A stretch of DNA of 64,000 nt, taken from contig CM070873.1 in assembly GCA_036365515.1 (NCBI GenBank), positions 40,679,807 through 40,743,806 on the forward strand. The letters are read 5' to 3'. A program made the position numbers and the translations under genes. The notes under the pieces are model-generated. The model was not told the DNA's origin and did not search any database. It saw only the letters and a list, made by a program, of their open reading frames with translations. The number at the start of each line of letters is the position of its first letter. Positions within the stretch are counted from its first letter, which is position 1. Positions 50,586-61,200 of this stretch are shown piece after piece. Source of the stretch: Torymus aiolomorphi. Lineage: Eukaryota > Arthropoda > Insecta > Hymenoptera > Torymidae.

Positions 50586-51390
50586 TACTGATAATAACAC
50601 AGCCCCACAAAAAAAAAGAAAAGGTTCTGTACTTTAGATCGGACTATCATATCCCGGTGTATTTTGGCCCCTTAAGTATGATTCCAAGGTCAGAATTTGT
50701 CCACCACGTCTGAATTTGGAGATATCATTAAGTCTAAGATTTTTGAGATATCTTAAAAAACAAAGTAAAAACAATTTTTTTGTTAATATTTTCTACAAAA
50801 CAATGTAGCATTGTTTGCGCCCTTCAAGACCAACTTTACACCATCCCTTTACAATTTTTTTTCTCGGAGATCCGAATATGTAAAGGACCCCGCACACAAT
50901 GTATGGGAAAAAATCATTCGGTCAAATTGAACGAAACTTTGAAAAAAGATAGATCTTGAGGTCCTGAAGAAATCTATGTTTTTCTAAAGTTTCTTTCAAT
51001 TTGACCGGATGATTTTTCTAATACATTATGAGCGGGGTCCTTTCGAGATTGAAATAAAGAATTTGATTTTAAGAGATATGTGCGAGTTTACAAAATTCAG
51101 GTATTTAGATCTCCGAGAAAAAAATTGTAGAGGGATGGTGTAAAGTTGGTCTTGAAGGGCGCAAACAATGCTACATTGTTTTGTAGAAAATATTAACAAA
51201 AAAATTGTTTTTACTTTATTTTTTAAGATATCTCAAAAATCTTATACCTAATCATATCTCGAAATTCAGACGTGGTGGACGAATTATGACCTTGGAATCA
51301 TACTTAGGGGGCCAAAATACACCGAGATATGATAGTCCGATCTAAAGTACAGAACCTTTTCTTTTCTTGTGGGATTGTGTAATAACAGAA
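50586..51390. mobile_element. 0.8-kb long inverted repeat
   Basis: The left arm, about 50586-50950, is the reverse complement of about 50984-51390, with a loop of about 33 bases. Mirrored landmarks include TTTAGATCGGACTATCATAT, CAAGACCAACTTTACACCAT and GGACCCCGC. No coding capacity. It lies upstream of, and possibly in the first intron of, the hexosaminidase gene. Confidence 0.9.
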
Positions 51391-51798
51391 TGAATTTTTC
51401 TCTCGGACTGTAATGAATTACAACATTAATTTAGCGCACTGTCAAGCTTACAATTAGCAATGCAACGCGTTTTCCAATTCATATATAAACAATGATATAA
51501 GTTATGCGCAGAAGGAATTCGCCTATTTGAACATATAATTTGACGCGCAGAAAAAACTGGAAACGTAGATTCCGCTCGGATGTCGCATAAGTTTGTTTAG
51601 TCAGAACATCACCAAAAATTCTTGGAATTGGTAAAACAGATGTGCAATTGCTTAACATTATGATGCGTTATTTGGCAATTAATTATAGAAAATTATTTTT
51701 TTAAATATAAATAAAATAAAATTTTTTGCTCCGCCGAATATTTGCGCATCGTTAATATCCGCATTACTTTTTTGTTTCAGATTAATAGAAAATAAAAG
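51391..51798 (+). other. Upstream region and 5' UTR of the hexosaminidase
   Basis: AT-rich. TTTTTTGTTTCAG ends at 51780 and looks like a 3' splice site, so the exon carrying the start codon probably begins at 51781 and a separate 5' non-coding exon lies further upstream. Confidence 0.5.
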
Positions 51799-54773
51799 AT
51801 GCGCCTGCTTGTCTATACATTCGCTTTTCTGCTACTGAATGGCATCGAAGCGCGAAAGCCTACGTAAGTACTTTTTTGTTCGACACAAGTGAAGTGTCAT
51901 CGTTAAAAATTTAACATTACCTAACATTTAAATACACAGTGTGTTCTAATAATTCATCTGCGCTTCAGAAGTCATAAGACAGAATACAATGAAATGCAGA
52001 ATGTACTTTTAACACAAAAAGTTTCAAAAAATAATCTACCATTAAATCGCTATAATTTCCAACAAAAAGTATATATAGCAATTTAACACACAAATTTTTA
52101 TTTATCGCACCTTACTGTTACAAAACATATGATTTCACAAGTTCGAAAAAATGCTTTAAAAGCCAAACTTTACACCCCATAAAAACCAGCATTCCGCAAC
52201 CAACTCTTCCACTCCCACGGACGAAATCTGCCGTTCCTTCCACGAAGCCATTCTATTCTTCGAGCACGCCGTTCACAGACAATAATTCCTCGCCGATCGA
52301 GCGTGCGAAATCCTTACACTGTACTAAGTATACGCACTCGTTGCAGATTCTTCCGAGCGTACGAATGCGCGCAGGGACGCTGCCAGCGCACCGCACGGCC
52401 GGTCGAGTCGCGCGGCCAGTTGACGATCACCCAGCATCCGAGTCTGCAGGCCTGCAGACTGGTCTGCTCGACGGCAGCCGCATTGTGGCCATTGCCGACA
52501 GGCAAAACTAGCACAGGCGTCAATGTGAGTTTGGGATTGATTCGGAGCTTTGGGGATTGTGAAATTCGGCTTTGGAATGAATAAATCTAGTAGAATTTTC
52601 TTGAGTTATTTTAGCGGTACTATTGGCGAGTTAAATTTTTTTAATCTTAGTTTTTTGGATGTCACGCAGAACTCTAAAAATGACTTAAAGGTGTTATATT
52701 TTGTGGTCATATAATAAAAAAAAAAGTACCGGTTACTAAATGCACACCTTTGCTTTTATAATTAACGTAAAATTATTTTCACGCTGACGTACCATTTGTA
52801 AAATAGATTTTTTAAACAATACAAAACGGCTAAGCCATTTCATTTGAATTACCATTAGAAATTGCATAAATGTTTACCCCAACAGTACCTTTCGGTGAGC
52901 CCATCGAGTTTCCAGTTCATGTATGTCAGCTCCCTCGACGATGAGGCGCGCGGCATCATATCGCAGGCGACGGACTTGTTTGTGAAGAACTTGTACACGA
53001 CCTGCGGCCCGTACTGCCAACCGTCGGAGAGGAAGGTTACTGTCCATCTGAAGGTCGAGTCCTCCGACGTCAGCCTAAATTGGGATACGAATGAGAGTTA
53101 TGGACTGGAACTTTCGGGCGCAGGTATTTTTGTTTTTCTTTAAATAAATATAAATTTATGATACGATTGAGCAAAAGATAATTAAACAACAACGTATCCC
53201 AGGCTCGGACATCACAGCCATCATCGAAGCGCAGACCGTCTACGGTGCGCGTCACGGCCTGGAGACTCTGTCGCAGCTGGTAGCACCAACGCCGGCTTTC
53301 AACGGCACGGGCACGGAACTCGTGATTCTCGACACAGCCTCCGTGCAAGACAAGCCGGTGTTCCGACACCGTGGCCTCCTCATTGACACCGCGCGCAACT
53401 TCGTCCCGGTGCCGGACATCCTGCGCATGATCGACGCCCTCGCCTCGGTGAAGATGAACACGCTGCACTGGCACGCGACGGACTCGCAGAGCTGGCCCCT
53501 TGAGATCAAGAGCGCGCCCCTCATGTCCGTGTGAGTATACGGTTGCTGACCAACGTCGTCTGAAAATTAAAAAATTAAATTAATAACTCACATTTCAAAT
53601 GAAAAAAAAAAAACAGGTTTGGAGCCTATGGCCCGGATAAGATTTACAGTGTCGAGGATATGCAGATGGTCGTGAAATACGCCAAATTCAGAGGCGTGAG
53701 GGTCATCATGGAGGTCGATTCGCCTTCTCACGCTGGCGCAGGTTGGGAATGGGGTCCGGACGAGAATCTGGGAAACCTCGCGGTCTGCGTGAACCGTCAG
53801 CCGTGGCGTAGCTACTGTATACAGCCGCCCTGCGGCCAACTCAACCCAGTGAATCCAAATACACTCCGCGTTCTCAGGCGAATTTACAAAGATCTGTTGA
53901 ACATATTCGGCAGAAGTGGAATGGTTCACCTTGGAGGAGACGAGGTTTGTTTCTGTGGAATTGAATAATAGTATCAGAGTTGAAATTTAGTTGTTTTCGT
54001 GTATTTGATTCTTTTTGTGTATTTTGCAGCTATATATCAACTGCTGGAACACTACAGAGGAAATAATCACGGAAATGAGGAAATTGGGATTAGGGCAAAC
54101 TACGCAAGACTTCCTCACAATTTGGTCTGATCTGCACAGGAAACAACTTCAAATGTTGGATGAAGAGAGTGAAGACAGAGGCACGGATAAAGTTGTTTTG
54201 TGGAGCTCACAGTTGACTGAACCAGAAATAATAGAAAAATATCTAAATAAGAGTAAATTCATTATTCAAACATGGGTTGAGGCTAATAAAGACTTAAATA
54301 AAAAGCTTCTTGATCTCGGCTACAATCTTATTGTTTCAACTAAAGATACTTGGTATTTAGACCATGGATTTTGGGGTGGGACAAAGTATCACACCTGGCG
54401 AGATGCCTACTTAAATCGTATTCCACAACATGTAAGTGTGCAGTGTTCATAATTGTAATTTAAGATATTCAAATTGTGTAATATTAGTTGTGTGAAAGCA
54501 AAAAAGACATTAACTTACTTTTTATAGCCTGGAGTATTAGGAGGTGAAGCTTGCATGTGGGGCGAGTACATATTTGGTGAAGTACTAGACTCTCGGGTAT
54601 GGCCAAGAACTGCTGCAGTGGCTGAAAGACTGTGGAGTGATCCACCAAAAATCACCACAGGTGAAGCTGAACCCCGCCTTCAAGGACACATTGCCAGGAT
54701 GAGGTGGAGAAGAATCTTGCCAGATGCTATTGCACCCGAATGGTGTAACCAGCATGAAGGACAATGCTTATAA
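51799..54773 (+). CDS. GH20 beta-N-acetylhexosaminidase (chitooligosaccharidolytic type), 594 aa
   Basis: Seven coding exons join in frame: 51799-51863, 52347-52524, 52886-53123, 53203-53530, 53617-53944, 54030-54431 and 54528-54773 (1,785 nt with stop). Residues 1-18 (MRLLVYTFAFLLLNGIEA) look like a secretion signal. An N-terminal cysteine-containing domain precedes the TIM-barrel of family GH20. Hallmarks are R217 in RGLLIDTAR, HWHATDSQSWP (249-259), the catalytic pair D378-E379 in HLGGDE, the following NCWN, and W524 in GGEACMWGEY. These enzymes release terminal N-acetylglucosamine from chitin oligomers or glycans by substrate-assisted catalysis. Length and motifs match insect NAG/Hexo proteins; whether it is a moulting-type NAG1, a Hexo2-like or an fdl-like form cannot be settled by eye. 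It is intact. AATAAA-type signals follow at about 54889-54905. Confidence 0.95.
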
Positions 54774-55330
54774 AATGTGATATAATGATTAATTTTATCA
54801 ATCTTGTGATTTGAAGATATTTTTATGAAAATAAGGAAACTATATTACAAAAAGTTAAAAATGAAAAATTAATAGAAAATATGTACATAAATAAATAATA
54901 AAATTATTTTAAATTTTTGTATTTTATAGATACTGTTAATTATTATGTTATACCTAAGACAATGGAAAGAAATATTAATAGGATATAATTACTTATAACG
55001 GAAACTAGAAAAATAGCAGGGAAAGATTCTATAACAATGTCACATGACAATTTCTTACCAATTTGATCTATTAAATCTTGACTTTGATAAATAATATGTG
55101 AATATGGGTTTAGCCCAATTTAATATCAAAAATATCGCAAACACCAATATAATGTAGAACTCAATGAGCTAACTCTTTTGAAACATTTATAATAATATAA
55201 TTGAAATTAATATTAATTAACACTGAAGTATCTAAAATTTCCATTTATTTCTTTGTTTTACATATTATTAATAAATAATAATAAATAAAATACTCTATAC
55301 ATTACAGTAACAGTAATAAATTAATAGTTA
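54774..55330. other. Convergent intergenic region
   Basis: AT-rich space between two genes that point toward each other. ATAAATAAATAATAAAATT at about 54888-54905 offers poly(A) signals for the plus-strand hexosaminidase; AATAAA on the minus strand at 55248-55243 serves the opposite gene. Nothing else seen. Confidence 0.6.
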
Positions 55331-56643
55331 TTATGTGTCATATGAATAGTAAAATGGCTGAAACATAAAAGGATTCATTTCGTAATAGTATGGATTAAAG
55401 AATGGTTGGACTTGGGGATAATAAAATTCTTGAGGAAAATTTGCAGAATGATCAACATCACCAACATTCGACCTCATAAAATTATCATCAACTAGCTCAT
55501 GAGCACTTAAGACAGCACTAAAATATTAAGTATTATGTCAATATATTGATTTAAGGTTTTATGGTAATATAACAATATTTTTTAATACTAACTTTATGGC
55601 ATGCATGTCATCGTCATCAGTTGCTATTTGTTGCTGTTTGTCATCCTTCTCTTCTTTTACATCTTCTAAAGTTAAATCAATTAATATAGGCTCCTTTTTC
55701 CTACAACAACTTATGCACAATGGTGGTGGTACTGGTGGTATAATTGGTTTCACTTCAGTAACAGTGGTTTCTTTCAAATCATTGTTAACCAATTTTTTTT
55801 CTAAAAAAAAAAATTAAGTTTTTACAACAATAATATTAAAAAAACATTAAGTAAAAGAAGCAAATAATAAAATCAAATAAAACAATTTTGTAAGTACCAT
55901 CATTCAATATACCTTTCTTCGAATCATCATCTTTTTTGTCCTAAAAAAAATTACTAATATAAAATATACTTAAGAAAATGAAATAACTAAAATAATCGTA
56001 CGGATAAAAGTAAGTAATGAATAATCGTACGGATAAAAGTAATGTAAAATAATTTAAAGATTGATAGTGAAACAACATACAAGATTTGTTGCCAACCATT
56101 TCTTTACTTCATTTCTTATAGTGTTTATTTCACTTGTCTTTGGATTGACCTTCAATTTTTTTAAAATCTTCTTAATAATATCAATGTTTTCATAATGCAT
56201 ATTATTATGATATCTCATCATGTTCTTGTGAACCGCTTTCCTAACTTTAGGACGCGAGATGTCCTTCAAACGCAGTGACATTTCTTTTGTATCTCTTTTT
56301 TGCTCTTTTGGACATTCTGTACCTGGGCAATTTCAAAATTTATTAGAACATCTTTCAATAAGTTAAGAAAAAGGGAGAATAAAAAATGGGAAACTTTCTA
56401 TAATTCAGTTATAGTGTATTTGTATACATGCAACTCAAGAAAAGCAAATGTAACAATTTTATATTTCATGCATATAACTATGAACGTTGTAACAAGTATG
56501 AACTAATACTTATGGTTTTTTAATAGAAGAAACAAACTAAAATACGTATTACATGACAGAGATAAATTTTTCTTACTATTACGGAGTTCCATGACATAAT
56601 CTTTTACTACTGGGCAATATCTGAATCCAAGGAGCTCCTCCAT
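55331..56643 (-). CDS. Unrecognised 241-aa protein with SUMO-interaction-like motif
   Basis: Five exons on the minus strand join in frame: 56643-56577, 56316-56081, 55940-55913, 55800-55593 and 55517-55331 (726 nt with stop). The ATG at 56643 is the first after an in-frame TAA, and the exon joins all use GT-AG. The N-terminal 100 residues are basic and probably helical (for example RPKVRKAVHKNMMRYHNN, then NIDIIKKILKKLKVN). Next comes a short charged linker, PPVPPPLCISCCRKK with a CxxCC cluster (139-143), and ILIDLTLED (149-157), which resembles a SUMO-interaction motif beside an acidic stretch. The C-terminal 35 residues are rich in Tyr, Phe, Pro and Met. No family was recognised. A nuclear, protein-binding role is an inference from the motif and charge only. 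Confidence 0.75.
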
Positions 56644-56736
56644 AAACAAATAAACTCCTTAATTTTCCACATATACTTAATTACAACACATTCAAGGAGG
56701 TCCTCGATATCAGTTATAACTGATATTTTTTACTCA

Positions 56737-57126
56737 TGCAGTAAACAAGTACAGTTACAAGTAGTATAAACGTCTTATAAAACTAATCACTCCCTTTTTA
56801 ACCGCATCCGACATCACACCAAATCGCAGCGCGTATTTGCGGTTAACTAAACAAAACAGGGTTTTTTCCGAGAACCTTTCCGGTCTAGTCGTTGGCAATT
56901 TTGAAAATGCGATACCAAATTGAATGCAGTAAACAAGTACAGTTACAAGTACTATAATAAACGTCTTATAGAAGTAATCACTTCCTCTTTAACCGCATCC
57001 GGCATCACACCAAATCACAGCGCGTATTTGCGGTTAACTAAAGAAAACAGGGTTTTTTTTCCGAGAATCGTTCCGGTCTAGTCGTTGCCGTCGTTAGCGA
57101 TTTTGAAAATGCGATGCCAAATTGAA
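56737..57126. repeat. Tandem duplication (about 188 and 200 bp) upstream of a gene
   Basis: Copies start TGCAGTAAACAAGTACAG at 56737 and 56925. Both contain CAGCGCGTATTTGCGGTTAA and CCGGTCTAGTCGTTG. They lie directly upstream of the minus-strand gene starting at 56643, so its promoter region was probably duplicated. Confidence 0.9.
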
Positions 57127-57228
57127 GCTTTTCGTCGCGCCGCGCGCCGTTCGTACGTTCCGCCGTTCTTATAACAACCGATTCGATTCTTTTTCCCGGT
57201 TTTCCCTCGTACATTTTTTTCATACGCA

Positions 57229-57372
57229 TATAAACCACGGCGCGAATATTTTATAATAGCACGGTAAATTGTTATAGTGAAATTAATAATAGGAATAAAT
57301 AAAATATAAACCACCGCGCGAATATTTTAGAATAGAACGATAAATTGTTATAGGAAAATTAATAATAGAACA
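57229..57372. repeat. Tandem duplication, period 76 bp
   Basis: TATAAACCACGGCGCGAATA at 57229 and TATAAACCACCGCGCGAATA at 57305, with matching continuations (TAAATTGTTATAG). A second local duplication in the same intergenic region. Confidence 0.85.
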
Positions 57373-57420
57373 AAATTTAAAAAATATATAAGACAGAGTG
57401 ACAATGTAATTTAACATAAC

Positions 57421-57798
57421 GGGGTGGCATACTCCTACCATTACCGACCGAGAAATAACTTATTAAAAATAAAATATGTAGTAATGTAGAATCACACAAA
57501 AATCAAGAGCAGACTACTCTGTGGTTTTGAACGTTCTATCATCCAGCAAAAGTTTGGAGTCGAAATATCAAATGGTTTTTGCAAAAATTTTGAATAAAAC
57601 AAAATTCAGTTTCATTCAAAGTTTTTGCAAAAACCACTTGATATTTCGACTTTAAACTTTTACTGGATGATAGAACGTTTAAAACCACAGAGCAGTGTGC
57701 TCTTGATTTTTTGTGATTATTCGTATTTTATTTTTAATTTTGTGTCTCATAAAACTGTGTCAATTGCTCAGTCGGTAATGGTACGACTATGATAACCC
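57421..57798. mobile_element. MITE with GGGG...CTACCATTACCGAC ends
   Basis: The left end GGGGTGGCATACTCCTACCA plus TTACCGACCGAG mirrors the right end GTCGGTAATGGTACGAC followed by AACCCC. The inner arms form a near-perfect hairpin: CACTTGATATTTCGACTTTA on the right mirrors the left arm around 57555-57580, and both contain GATGATAGAACGTT or its complement. Non-coding. Confidence 0.85.
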
Positions 57799-58251
57799 CT
57801 TAAATAAAAAAAATTCAGTTTGCCTCAATTTAGGTACTAAATATTAAATATTAAGTAATTGAAAGGATTAAAGAAAATGATATAATACGTGTTAGTTAAG
57901 TGAAAACATTTTATATATTTAATTTTCTTTAAATCGTATAAAAAATAATGGTAATCGCTTTTTCGTAGATTACATTTTTTCTTAAATGTACACTTTTTTA
58001 TCTGAAAACTTATAACTAAAACATAAAGAGGTTTACTTTATAAAAATTCATTGAAAAAATATTCTTACATTAGTTGGTTATTTTTCAACTATAAAAAACC
58101 GAATTACATATGAGTAAATTATTGTGGACTTTTTGCACAATAAAACTATAAAGTGTAATAAAAATTAAACTTAATATTCTTTCTGATTTTTAACTAAAAA
58201 AATAATTAATTTACATGCTTGCAAGGTATTAAAATAACGAATCCCAATGTT
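57799..58251. other. AT-rich 3' flank of the large minus-strand gene
   Basis: Probably the 3' UTR and trailer of the gene ending at 58252. No clear AATAAA on the minus strand was identified and no other feature was found. Confidence 0.4.
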
Positions 58252-61200
58252 CTACTGATTATAAAATTGATTGCCACCAGATCTTTGACTCTTTGGCTCA
58301 TTGCTTTGTGGCATCATTCTACCTCTTCCATTAACATTATACTGTTGAAAATGCATAGCTTGCTGCTGCTGTAATAAATTGTTCGGCTGAACGTACATGG
58401 TCTGAAGATTTAACCTTGGCTCCATAGTCGCATTTGAACGATATCTTTCATTCAAATAATCTTGCATGGTAACTGGAATAAAGTTTTTCGGCGTCTCCAT
58501 GGTATCATCTATTACAGATTGTTGCAGAGGGGTCATGGAGGGCGTAAAACCAGGGGGAACTGTTAGTTTCATAGGCATGAAATTGGCTGGCAATGGAACA
58601 ATTCGAGATGACATTGCCTGATTAATTGTTTGATTGCTGCTAGCAGCGATGTTTACATCAGCTACATGGCTTTGTATATTTGAAGGGTTTGATGCTTGAT
58701 GGTTTTGATGGAATTTCCACTGTAAGAAAAACATAATTTCCTAAATTATATTCTATTATTGAAGTAAAGTATCCATGATAATGTATTACTCAATTTTTAC
58801 CTGAGCTGCCAATAAAGCTGCCTGAGCTGCAGCTAACTGCTTTGATAGAGTAGCAACGTTACTATGAAGTTGCATAAATTCCAAGGAGTCGTTTGATATC
58901 TCATTCATTCGCAATTGTTGATCAATGATACTATTATTTGAAGCAGGGGATAAATCGAAAGGCATATTTGGTACTACTGTGTCCATTCCAACTGAAAATT
59001 GACTCTGTAGTCCTTGATTTTGCCACAAATTTGATGCTTCAAAAGGAGGAACGTCGGCTTGCATCATGGAATTTGGAAGCATGATGGATGGATTTAAGCT
59101 AGAACACGATACTGGTTGTTGTGAAAACAGTGCAGTTGGATGATTTTGATTTGAAATCATAGATGAACTAAGATGAGAAGGAGTAGGATTCAAAGGAATA
59201 CATCCAGTTGAAGTAGACGTTTCATGAACGGTTGATTTCTGGCTTGTAGTTGGAATTTGAACCGAATTACAAACGTTCGGGTTTAAACCTGTAAATAAAA
59301 AAACCGTTATTTAAAAACCACTTTTCATAAAGTATAAAAATATAAAATTTAGAATAAATACAAACCTAAAGCACGTTGAATATTCTGATTTCCTTCAAAT
59401 GACATAACAACATTTGGTCTTAATTCAGAGCTAGCATACTCTTGAACAGTACCAAATGTTATACCAGTATCTGTCTTTAAAACTGACTGCTGTGATTCAT
59501 TTTTAATTTGAGCCAATGTCGAAATTGGCGCTGCTGACGTTAAAATAGTATGATTGAACGTGCGGGTGATTTCTTTTGGTTGTTCCTTTGGAACTACATT
59601 ATTTATTGACAAATTAGGATTAACATAATCTTTTTCCTTTCTAATATTTGTTTGTGAAGTATGGTCAACATTTTGACTAATATTAGATATTTTATCCTTT
59701 TGCGATTCAGAATTTCGTTGTTGCTCAAATTTCATATTTTGTTGATTTGTGAACTTTGAATCGTGGGCTTGACTTTTCACATCTCTTTGGTTATAAGCTT
59801 GCTGTTGTGTGTTATTGGAATACCTTTGCATATTTGTGTCGTGTGACATGTTTTTTGTATCCCTTTGACTATAATTTGATGGTTGCGTATTACTGGAATG
59901 CCTTTGTAAATTAGAGTGATGTGATTGATTTCTTGGATCTCTTTGATTAAAATTTTGATGTAAATTAGAGTCATGTGATGAATTTCTTGAATCTCTTTGA
60001 TTCAAATTTTGCTGTAAATTAGAGTTATGTGATGAATTCCTTGGATCTCTCTGATTAAAATTTTGATGTTGGGAATTATTAGAATATCTTTGCATATCTG
60101 AATCATGCATTTGATTTCGTGTACCTCTTTGATTAAAAGTTTGTTGCTGAGTACTACTAGAATACCTCTGTGAATTCTGATCATTTGTTTGATTTCTTGT
60201 GTCTTTTTGATTGTCAATTGGCTGTTGAGTGTTACTGGAATGTTTTTGTAAATTTGTTTTTAACTTTTCACCTTCATCCCAATTTTCTTCCTCACGTTTA
60301 TTTGTATTTTCTTGATTTCTGTTGGACGTTTGATCTGTGTAAGTGTTTTGACCTCTACTGGCAGCTTCTCGGTTCATATTGGAATAATTTTGATTTCTAT
60401 TATGAAAATCGTTATTTCTATTTGTATTTTCTTGACTTCTATTATCAGTATGGTTCCTATTGAAATTATCTGGTCTCCTGTTGATAGCACTTCGGTTTTG
60501 ATCTGCATGATTCTGTGGCCTATTGAAATTGCTTTGGTTCTGATGCAGGTTTTTGTTTGGAGTTTCTTCAATTCTGTCTGGATTATTCTTATTAATAGGA
60601 TCCGCCTGATTTTTGTCTTGATAGCTTTGATTTCTACAATTATTATTTTGATTTCTCTCATTACTTTCAGTACTTATATTATTAGAACTTTGGCCCTGTA
60701 TTTGATTAACTTTTGTACTCTGGTCTATATCTTTAGACATTTCTTGTCTGAATCCTGATTTTTGCTTCTGTTTTTCAACAAAACCATCTTCCTTACCAAA
60801 CCTTCCATGTATTGACCGTGGTTCCGGACTTTTATTAGGCAGCACTGGATCTTTTTTGTTGGGGACTACTTGTTGACTTGCATTAGTTGCTTCTTTAGCT
60901 TTAAGTATGTCAGATTCTTTTTTAGCATCCTTCATATGTTGATTATTACTTTGATCAGACACCTTTTTAGCAGTTGGCAAAGTTTGAAGAGAACTGGGCT
61001 GATTTTGGTTGGGTTGAGGTTTGTTTTCTGTTTGAGCTTTAAGGAATTCTTGCTCCTTTCTTCTTCCTCCCTTACCCATGAATAAATGTTTTTCGCTATA
61101 TCCATCCACTCTACCATATTTGTCAATAAAGCCAGTTCCAGGATTTTGATTACTTTTATAAGCATTGACATTGTCAGCTTCTTTTGGAACATCATCTGGA

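Noticed and set aside
53070..53474. Minus-strand frames over hexosaminidase exons
   Set aside because: Shadows of the GC-rich coding exons; the plus strand carries GH20 motifs and consistent splice phases.
60170..60758. Plus-strand frames of up to 148 codons opposite the large low-complexity gene
   Set aside because: Hydrophobic shadow frames of Asn/Gln-rich codons on the minus strand.
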